From Sclerotiophoma versabilis (taxonomy: Eukaryota; Ascomycota; Dothideomycetes; Pleosporales; Didymellaceae), in contig JAAROD010000004.1 of the NCBI GenBank assembly GCA_012274445.1, positions 124,001 through 188,000 of the forward strand: a DNA stretch of 64,000 nt, written 5' to 3'. A program made the position numbers and the translations under genes. Position 1 is the stretch's first letter. Each line of letters opens with the position of its first letter. Shown one piece after another: positions 56,617-64,000 of the stretch. Under the pieces are notes generated by a model. The model was not told the DNA's origin. It saw nothing but the letters and a program-made list of their open reading frames with translations, and made no database searches.

Positions 56617-58596
56617 CGTGTAAGGATTGTTGGTAGCGATTGAAAGGAATTAGATAACCGTGATATTCAGCGTCCTTGACTGTCTAAGTATTGTCAGATG
56701 GCGACATCCTCAACATTGATATACTTTTCCTTCGGCTGCTGTATACCCTAATGGTCCTCTGTGCCTAGGCTGTCATCAGACGTAGTTTCCAAAATCCTGG
56801 ATTCCTATGCCAGGCTGCATCGCACGCCAAAGGTTCCAAGCCTCCGGATCTCCAAGACAATATTGCTCTTCTGCAGGAACAAGCTTTTACGGCCAACCTA
56901 CTATCAAACTAGACCAAAATTGCTTGAAAAGACTAAGACTCTTCAAGGTTCTCCGCCTCTGGTCGTGTTGTCGTTGCGCCACATGGCGACCACTCGCCAA
57001 ATGAGCCGCGCAGCCAAGGTTCGCGTTTTCGATAGCTCGAACTGTGGTTCTTTTTATTCTGCGCTATGCAGGAAGCAGTGTATCTGTTCGGATTACCCGA
57101 AGAGCAAGTCATTTCTGCAATATCGAGTCGTTTGGTCCAAGGAGGAGCTCAAGCTCGATCAAGGCTATACTGTTGATGGCGCGTTGGAAGACCCCAACCT
57201 CGGTCGAGTTACAGCTCTCGACATACGTTTTTAGGCGAGTGATTCCTAGCGCTTACCAGTTCCAGGTCTGAATCTCATTGTAAAGCCTGACGCAGCACCA
57301 AGCGCTGTTTGGTGACTGGCAAGTCGTATCTGCGCAGTCTTGTCCAGACGGTACAAACAAGCGTGTCTTAACAGCGTCCAAAACGTTCCGTTTCTGACTG
57401 GTCATCTGCCAGATACGAGCTTGAAACAATGGTTCCTGTCGATCATCAGGCGTTCGCGCCAGGAAAACGTTGAGATGAAAGCTGAGATCGTCTTGGGATA
57501 AGCAACCGGCCCGTAATGCACTAGTATAGTGCGGGCGCCACAGCGGTGGGGATCCGGGGAAATGGCTTGCCGAACGATGGTTGTCTCGTAGGACGGTTTG
57601 TTCATGATGCGGGTATGAGCCTTGGCTGACATGTTGATCTTTGCCGGAATCTGGACTCGTGGTCGAAAGAATGTCGGGCGCGCTTGGCGAGAGATGGAGT
57701 GAAGAGAAAGCGCTCTAAGCGAAGTTATTAGCTCACACCGATCGCTGAACTTGATCGTGATACTTCTCACGATGTATCAGGTGCTCATAGACTCATCGGT
57801 GTGTCATCGTCCTTCGTCGTTGATTAGGTGCATCCTTTTGCTCTTTGCAGAACTCTCACCTAGGCTCAAGTCCGGTATCGTCAGATGTTGCATTTTTCTG
57901 CTTTTTATATCAACACCAGTTGCAAACTCTGCAGTGCGTTCGCCCGTCGATAATGAAGAGTCGATAGCCAGTCGCGATTAAAGTGTTGGCCTTCGTAGTG
58001 AAGCCCTGTGTCGCCGTCAACAGCTGCCTTCCACAGAGGGAAGATGTACCTTAGCACAGATAAGACATATTGTCTTTCCTGTGCCTTGAGGCTTGCCTAT
58101 TTCAAAATGGGGAGGCCATGGGGAGTTGCAAGCTTACCACTGTGGAGGTCGACATAGTATCATAATCTCAGGCTGCGTGTAGACGTTCTGCTGCTGGGCA
58201 CTATATGACTCGCTGTAAGGCGTCAAGGATTTGTTCAAAAGAATAGTAGATCCAGTGTGTTGTATGGGAAAGAAGTCGACAGCGAAGTGGAGGTGGCTCG
58301 GTGTGCGAGGGAGGAGGAAGTCGTACGCGCACGCAATCCGGACGTCGGATATGTTGGAGCCGAAGAGGTGCTGTGTACACCTAGTGAGGCCAGTGCACAC
58401 TGCTGAATAGTGTAACTTTTCAACCTTGAGTACTTACCTAGTAAGATGTCACGGGCAAGCAGGGCAAGTGCAATGATGATATCAAGGCCGCAACAATCCA
58501 AATGCGATGCCAGGCTTCATATTGTACAAGTGCAATGGATGGAATACCCGTCTTGTGCCGCTAATTTACAATCTACAATGCTCATGTGCACACAGC
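56617..58596. other. Long gene-poor spacer
   Basis: About 2 kb between the CFEM start (minus) and the 3' end of the uS15m gene (minus). A plus frame of 157 codons (56761-57234) starts with GTG and has only a weak protein look (VWSKEELKLDQGYTVDGALE); a minus frame at 57402-57770 is similar. It may hold remnants of a degraded gene. Confidence 0.35.
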
Positions 58597-59592
58597 TTAC
58601 AGCGAGATCTCGCCCTTCCAGGTTCCTTCTGTCAAGCCTAGTGTCTCAATGCAGTGCTGCCACCTCGGCCCACCACGCTCCCTTCTCCGCAGATACTGCA
58701 GCAGCTTCTGCCGCCTGTGCACCAGCAGCCTCAGGTTGCGCTTGTTGTGCTTGTCGCCCTTTCCTCGTGTGGCCAGGAAGTCGGCGACGGTCTTGATCTT
58801 GGCAGTCAAGATGGCAATCTGCACCTCTGACGAGCCTGTGTCGGGCCCGATGCGCTTCTGTGTTGCGGCCTCGTTGGTGGCGGGGCGGGGGGCGGGGGGT
58901 GTGTCGGAGTTGATGCTGTCCAGATGCGGTGCGCGCGGCGGCAGGAGCCTGTCGGTGTTGTGGCGGCCAAAGGTCTCGATGCAGCGGGTGATGTTGACGC
59001 GCATGCGGTCCTTGCTGGACCCGTTCTCGAGGGCCGTGATGCGGGCAATGGCCTCGGCGGCGCGGGCGTGGTCCTTCTTGTTCTGCTCCTCGATCGCGTC
59101 GGCTGATTGCTGGATTCTGCTGGTAGCGTTGTGGCGCATCGAGCTGCTCCACTGGTAGGTGGCGGTCGGCGTCTCCTTCTCAATCTCGCTCAAGGGCACG
59201 GCGAGCCGCTTGCTCTTCTCCAGCTGGCCCTCGAGGCCTGCGGGGTCGAAGCGGTAGTTGAGCTGCGAGTCGGCGGGGGTGGTCGCGGCGGTGCCTGACG
59301 GCCTGCCCGTGTCGAAGGACTGGACAAAGGGCGTCGACACGCCGCGGACGGGGTTGCCCAGGCTCTCGACGCGCACCTGCTCCAGATCTGCACGCCGCGA
59401 CAGGTTGGCGGCCTTCTTGCGCGCCTTCTGGGCGGCGACGTAGGGGTCGTGCTCGAAGCGCTGCTTGCGCTCGAGCGAGCTGAGCTTCTTCTGCAGCGCG
59501 CCCGTTGTCGAGAAGGGCCGCAGCGGGAGGGTGAAGGGCGACGGCGAGCCCGATGCCCGCAGGCACGATGCGACGGGTATCCGGGGCGGCAT
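58597..59592 (-). CDS. Mitochondrial small-subunit ribosomal protein uS15m (S15)
   Basis: Single exon of 331 residues on the minus strand from the ATG at 59592. The N-terminal about 45 residues are Arg/Ser/Pro-rich without acids (MPPRIPVASCLRASGS ... FSTTGALQ), a mitochondrial targeting sequence. A fungal-specific extension follows. The uS15 domain sits at the C-terminus (about 240-331): DTGSSEVQIAILTAKIKTVADFL, DKHNKRNLRLLVHRRQKLLQYL, RWQHCIETLGL. uS15 binds the small rRNA early in mitoribosome assembly. It is divergent from the cytosolic uS2 gene with only 238 bp between ATGs. Confidence 0.92.
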   Translation of the reverse strand: MPPRIPVASCLRASGSPSPFTLPLRPFSTTGALQKKLSSLERKQRFEHDPYVAAQKARKKAANLSRRADLEQVRVESLGNPVRGVSTPFVQSFDTGRPSGTAATTPADSQLNYRFDPAGLEGQLEKSKRLAVPLSEIEKETPTATYQWSSSMRHNATSRIQQSADAIEEQNKKDHARAAEAIARITALENGSSKDRMRVNITRCIETFGRHNTDRLLPPRAPHLDSINSDTPPAPRPATNEAATQKRIGPDTGSSEVQIAILTAKIKTVADFLATRGKGDKHNKRNLRLLVHRRQKLLQYLRRRERGGPRWQHCIETLGLTEGTWKGEISL

Positions 59593-59830
59593 CCTGATGG
59601 TGCTCAATTGCTGCTGCTGCTGCTGCCACTGCCACTCCCACCGGCGCCGGTCGTGCACTCGATCGGGTGCAAAAGTTCGCCGACCAGTTGTTCCGCCGCC
59701 GATGCACGCCTTGCCGCATGCGGACTAACACCGCGCGAAATCCCACAACCCTCTCCCCTCCAACAATTGAGCATCGCGAAGCACCTCTCCAACACCGACA
59801 AGCAGCTGCCCTCCGTGTCAAACCGTCAAA
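59593..59830. promoter_or_regulatory. Bidirectional promoter, mitochondrial uS15 / cytosolic uS2
   Basis: 238 bp between two outward-facing start codons of ribosomal-protein genes. The side next to uS2 is C/A-rich, common near fungal ribosomal-protein starts. A Gln-codon-like (CTG)4-5 run lies at about 59609-59625. It must contain both promoters. Confidence 0.5.
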
Positions 59831-60890
59831 ATGGCCCCCTCCAACCTGCCCGCGATCTTCAACCCCACCCAGCAGGACATTGAGATGCTCCTCGCTGCCC
59901 AGTGCCACCTCGGTTCCAAGAACCTGCAGGTGCACATGGAGCCCTACCTGTGGAAGACCAGGGCCGACGGTGTCAACGTCCTGAACGTTGGCAAGACCTG
60001 GGAGAAGATTGTCCTGGCTGCGCGCATCATCGCCGCCATCGACAACCCGGCCGACAGTAAGGCATGACCTGCGATTGCGGAGTTCCAAGCATCTTGAGAT
60101 ATTTCGAGATGTGCAAGACACGCGCGCAACCCTCCACAGCGCAGTCGGGCTAATCCAGCGTAGTCTGTGTCATCTCCGCCCGTCCCTACGGTCAGCGTGC
60201 CGTCCTCAAGTTCGCCGCCCACACCGGCGCCGTTGCCATTGCCGGTCGCTTCACCCCCGGTAACTTCACCAACTACATCACCCGCTCGTTCAAGGAGCCC
60301 CGCCTCATCATCGTCACCGACCCTCGCACCGACGCCCAGGCCATCAAGGAGGCTTCCTACGTCAACATCCCCGTCATTGTACGTCCAGAACTGTGCTGAG
60401 TGAAATGCGCCTGTACTAACGTGCTCAGGCCCTCTGCGACGGTGACTCTCCCACCGAGTACGTCGATGTTGCCATCCCCACCAACAACAAGGGTCGCCAC
60501 GCCATTGGTCTCGTCTGGTGGATGCTCGCCCGTGAGGTCCTCCGCCTGCGCGGCACCCTCGCTTCCCGCGAGGCTGAGTGGGACGTCATGACCGACTTGT
60601 ACTTCTACCGCGACCCCGAGGCCGAGGAGAACAAGGACGCTTCCGGTGTCGAGGAGGCCAAGGTCCCCGGCGCTGACGAGGTTGGCCCCGCCGCCGTCGA
60701 GGCTGGCTTCACCTCCGAGTGGGAGGTCTCTGGCGCCTCGGCCGGTGCCTTCACCTCCCAGGCTGCTGCCCCCGGCGCCTCCTGGGACGCCGATGCGTCT
60801 GACTGGGCTGCTGCCTCTGGCGAGGCCGCCCAGCAGACTGGCAACGAGGGCTGGGGTGCTGAGGCCCCTGCCACCACCACCCAGTGGTAG
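59831..60890 (+). CDS. RPS0: 40S ribosomal protein S0 (uS2, RPSA)
   Basis: Three exons: 59831-60056, 60164-60378, 60429-60890. The introns are 107 and 50 bp, in phase, giving 300 residues. The first acceptor is set by the conserved join ...[22 protein letters not shown]. Family blocks are all present: [121 protein letters not shown]. The C-terminal extension is acidic and Ala-rich with Trp repeats, ending in TQW as in fungi. It is needed for late 40S maturation and binds uS5/eS21. Strong C-ending codon bias, as expected for a highly expressed gene. Confidence 0.97.
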
Positions 60891-61663
60891 ACGCTGTCTT
60901 CTTCATACCCTCATACCCTGTCATTGACAACTGCATCTCGGCATGTCGGCGTACGGATGGATAGGCAAGGCTTGGACGAGAAAGGAAAAGCAAATGAGAC
61001 CATTTACCGTTCACACTGTGGTGTCTGTGTTGTGGAGGAAGGAACATGACCAATGCTATGCGCTGATGAGGGAAAGATATCCGCGCTGCGACTATGTATA
61101 GACAATGTATGTAGGAGCAGGCGGGGGAAAGCCCTGTGCTGGCGGTCGGGTTGTTCTTGAGCTGACGCCCATTCCTGAATCCATCTCCACCCAACGAAAC
61201 CTTGAAGTATGCAGAAGTGATTGTCATGCCGTGCATGTTGTGCTGTGTTTGTTCTGTTGTGTGCATCCACGCGCCGTTGCACTCGAGTTGTTCTTGTCAA
61301 GACCGACTCGGAACTCGATCGTGGTCTTGAGGTTGCTGCAGCTACACATGGGCCAAGTCCATCAGTCGAGGTGCTCTGTGCTGTGCTGTAGTGTAGGTGA
61401 GGCTTCGTCGTGTCAAAGTGAATCAGGCTAAAGTTAGCAACGTGCGGCCCCACATTGCGGGAGTGGGAGGACCAGACCGCGGACAACGGACAAGCCGGGC
61501 TTCACACCTGCAGCGAACGCCCAGCGCTTCCCGGCCCTGCATCCACTCCTGTTCTCCTGTTTCCGCCTTATTTCCCACCTCCGATATCCAGAATACCGGT
61601 ATCCCTCACCCCGCACGCAAGGCATCGAACAGGAAGAGAACGCGGGCGACAGCGGAGGAGGCG
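60891..61663. other. Spacer, uS2 to EAF gene
   Basis: About 770 bp, tandem orientation, with the uS2 3' region and the EAF-gene promoter. No independent gene seen. Confidence 0.4.
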
Positions 61664-63173
61664 ATGGCGTCCCCCATGGTTGACGGGCGGGTCGAACCGC
61701 ACCGCAAAGCGACGTACACGTTGGAAGTCAGCGACCAGATCCGCAGAGAGGACAGGACAGGGAGTGAATTTAGTGGAGTGAAATGTATGCATGACTTGGG
61801 CCTTCCCTCTCTTCGCCCAGCCTCCGCCCATCGCCTCCCCCACTGCGCACCAAGGTAGCCCGCTGACACTCGCCCGCTCAGACAACCACAAACCGAGCCT
61901 CTCGGGCGGCACCCGCGCTACCAATCTCCAACTCTTGCCTAACAACACATACAACCTGTCGTTGCGCGACAGGAACAAGGCCGGCGACAAGGACGTGTTT
62001 GTCTTCAACGGCTCCCGCACCGCACCCGCCAAGTCCTACGTCCTGCTCTTCGACCAAACAACGCAGAAGGCTACACTTGAGCGCCTCGACAGCACGTACA
62101 CCTTCAACCTCGCCACCAAGAACGGCCGCGATGTTTCGTCAGACTACGGGAAGATCTACCCTAAGAAAGCGCACAAGGACAGCGTACATGACAGGGAAGA
62201 AGGAGAAGTCGATCTGTTTGACGAAGAGCCCGGCGACGAGGCGAACGAGGGCACAGACCCGGATGCTTCCAACCCGTACGACTTCCGCCACTTCCTGAAC
62301 GCCGTCAAGGCCAAGAAAGACACGGCAGAGGACCGCGGCTACGCTTCCTCGCCAGACTACCGCTCCAACACGGCAACAAGCACGGCAAACACGCCATTAT
62401 TACCAGCGCGTCGCGCCGTCGAACCTGCGGCTAAGAAACGCAAGGCCGCGAGTGTGTTCGCAAGTAGACCCGCGGCGAAGGGTGCGCCGAAGAAGACGAC
62501 TGCGCCGGTGATCAATCTGGAGAGGCGAGCATCTGAACGTCCCGCGCCTTCTACATCACAGAGCAAAGCCGCAACCCCGGCTGGATCCAGCAGCAAAATC
62601 AAATCCGCAGAATTTGTCCAGGAAAGCGATGAGAGCGACGTCGATGCTGAAGGCGAAGTCGATTCCTCTGCTCCATCGCCCAAACACAATACCCGCCGCT
62701 CGCCCTCCCCTGGCCAGCGCCAGGACGATGATAACTCGGATGCTGAGGGCGAAGAAGACGACGATGATGACCGCGGGTTAGAAATTGAAGTCCCTGACGC
62801 ACGATCAAACGCTCACAGAAACACTTCGCATCTGAATGTCGGCAGCGGCGTCAGGGGCCTGCGAAGTCCGTCCAACGGCCCTATATCCCTCGCCAGCGCA
62901 GCGAACAGCGTTGAAGGCACCCCTCGCCGCGGGGCGCAGGCCGAGGAGATTGATTTCGGGGATCTGGGTGGGGACGACGATGCGGAGGGCGACGAGGAGG
63001 ATGAGGATGTGGAGAGGATGGACATTGGTCCACCTGCCCGGCAGGACACCAGGAAGAGCGTGTCGGGTGCGACTAACGGGGCTGCCGAGGTAGATGAAGA
63101 CGATCCGCTGTATATGGAGATGATGGAAGGATTGGCTGGTGGGGATAGCAGCGAGGAGAGTGAAGAAGAGTAG
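61664..63173 (+). CDS. EAF-domain protein (ELL-associated factor, RNA polymerase II elongation)
   Basis: Two exons, 61664-61784 and 61882-63173, with a 97 bp intron (branch GCTGAC), give 470 residues. The splice creates FSGVKYNHKPSL, the YNFKP-type block of EAF N-terminal domains. The rest of the domain follows (NNTYNLSLRD, KSYVLLFDQTTQKATLERLDSTYTFNL; about residues 1-115). The remainder is disordered, Ser/Ala-rich and increasingly acidic (EGEEDDDDD, GDEEDEDVE), with a basic patch (PAAKKRKAAS) that can act as a nuclear signal, and an acidic C-terminus (EESEEE). EAF proteins pair with ELL to raise Pol II elongation. The other partner is not in the window. The start is chosen because it gives the full N-terminal strand (RKATYTLEVSDQI). 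Confidence 0.87.
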
Positions 63174-64000
63174 ATAGACTGCTCCCGAACCAGCATGAAA
63201 TCAATTTTCAGAATGCTCACACAACTCTCGAAGACCGACAAGTACTTGTAGAGTGCCTTGATATTGCCTAGGTGGGTCTAGTTCTGCCTACGAGACACCT
63301 GGGCAGCTGCTCACTCTTGCACCTCATCCTGCCACTCCGGTCTGTCACCAACGCTCAAAAACTACTTCGAATGCTGTTGTCTGTCTACAAGTAAAAAAAA
63401 AAAAAAAAAAAAAGATTGACAATTAATTTCAATATTTCAAAGCCTTTGCGGACCTAGAGAGCTTGGTCGAAACCTGTTGCGAATCACAGCTTGACTATGA
63501 CGACGAAGCATTGAACTCTGTCTTAGAAATTCTCAACTTCTTGACTGGGCCTGGATCGACGCGTGCCCATCTCCGGGGCGTCGTGTGTGAGAAGTACCAA
63601 AGCGTCATTGTAGAAAATAGCCACACTCGCATCAATATCTGCAAGAAACAAGACAAAGTAAGAGTGTCGGCGTCTTGCAGACATAGCATCGCGGGAAGAG
63701 ACGCCCATCTCTCAAATCACTCATCTCAAACTCGATGTGTCTGTCCGTGTTGAGGCGCGGATTTCCCAAGGCGCATGAAGCAGCCGCTAAGAAGGCGCCG
63801 TCGCGTGCTTGACGGCACATCGCGCAGGCTTATTTCTCCAAGACGCGCTCGAGCCAATCACAGCAGCTCATCTCCGGCGTGGAGGTGGAGCCACGGCGAG
63901 CACGGCTCTCCTCTTTATCGCAAACACCATCATGAACCGGTTTGTTTGGTGTTTCGCATGGCCTGGATTGCCGAGTTAGTACTCCGTATGATTTGATGGA
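63174..64000. other. Right-end spacer, possible exon fragment
   Basis: About 830 bp to the window edge. After a poly(A) run, a plus frame at roughly 63441-63660 reads FADLESLVETCCESQLDYDD ... LNSVLEILNFLTGPGSTR, which has real protein character. It has no ATG and ends soon after, so it may be an internal exon or a relic. Confidence 0.3.
63393..63413 (+). repeat. Poly(A) run, 21 bp
   Basis: Uninterrupted A21 about 220 bp after the EAF stop, directly before the ORF-like fragment. It could be a simple slippage tract or the tail of an old retroinserted sequence; no flanking duplication was identified. Confidence 0.85.

Noticed and set aside
56761..57234. 157-codon plus-strand frame
   Set aside because: Starts only at GTG, has no domain, and no neighbouring exon could be joined.
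59180..60121. 313-codon minus-strand frame bridging uS15m and uS2
   Set aside because: It overlaps two well-recognised ribosomal-protein genes and their promoter; it is a chance frame in GC-rich sequence.

Overview
The window is nuclear DNA of a filamentous ascomycete, most likely a dothideomycete of the Pleosporales type. The evidence is short introns (mostly 47-65 bp) with GTANGT donors and CTAAC/CTGAC branch points, compact genes on both strands, and lineage-typical families (CFEM secreted protein, PLAC8, SAM-HMG-box regulator, DUF7025-like AAA ATPase, large disordered proteins). No tRNA, rRNA, CRISPR array or intact transposon was found. All gene models below were assembled by hand from reading frames and splice sites. 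Joins are phase-consistent and every finished model has a length divisible by three, but there is no transcript or database support. The class-level placement is inference.

Layout. 1-2.5 kb: a truncated C69 dipeptidase gene (-) facing a P1/S58 aminopeptidase gene (+). 4.3-6.9 kb: a six-exon SAM/HMG-box/fungal-transcription-factor gene. 8.4-9.5 kb: a cysteine-containing unknown. 10.2-13.6 kb: divergent SPF27 (splicing) and neutral ceramidase genes. 13.9-16.8 kb: a C2-domain Fic1/Inn1-type cytokinesis protein. 18.6-21.0 kb: two unrecognised genes. 21-23.6 kb: gene-poor. 23.6-32.7 kb: one giant low-complexity, Glu/Pro/Ser/Thr/Val-rich gene (possibly two). 33.3-35.1 kb: a conserved-looking fungal unknown. 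37.5-42.8 kb: RPC9 (Pol III), NOP58 (snoRNP) and an actin-related protein. 43.3-45.4 kb: a C2H2 zinc-finger gene. 46.1-51.3 kb: a STAND-like protein without a P-loop, divergent from a DUF7025-like AAA ATPase. 51.7-56.6 kb: PLAC8, a type I membrane protein, a GrpB-GNAT fusion and a CFEM protein. 58.6-60.9 kb: divergent mitochondrial uS15 and cytosolic uS2. 61.7-63.2 kb: an EAF-domain elongation factor.

How the genes relate. There is no metabolic or secondary-metabolite cluster. The common theme is growth housekeeping (Pol III, snoRNP, splicing, elongation, both ribosomes) arranged in divergent or convergent pairs with short shared spacers. The accessory genes lie in the wider gaps. The items most worth a second look are the C69 peptidase with serine at the nucleophile position, the SAM+HMG+fungal-TF architecture, the GrpB-GNAT fusion, the giant disordered protein, and the P-loop-less STAND-like protein beside an AAA ATPase.
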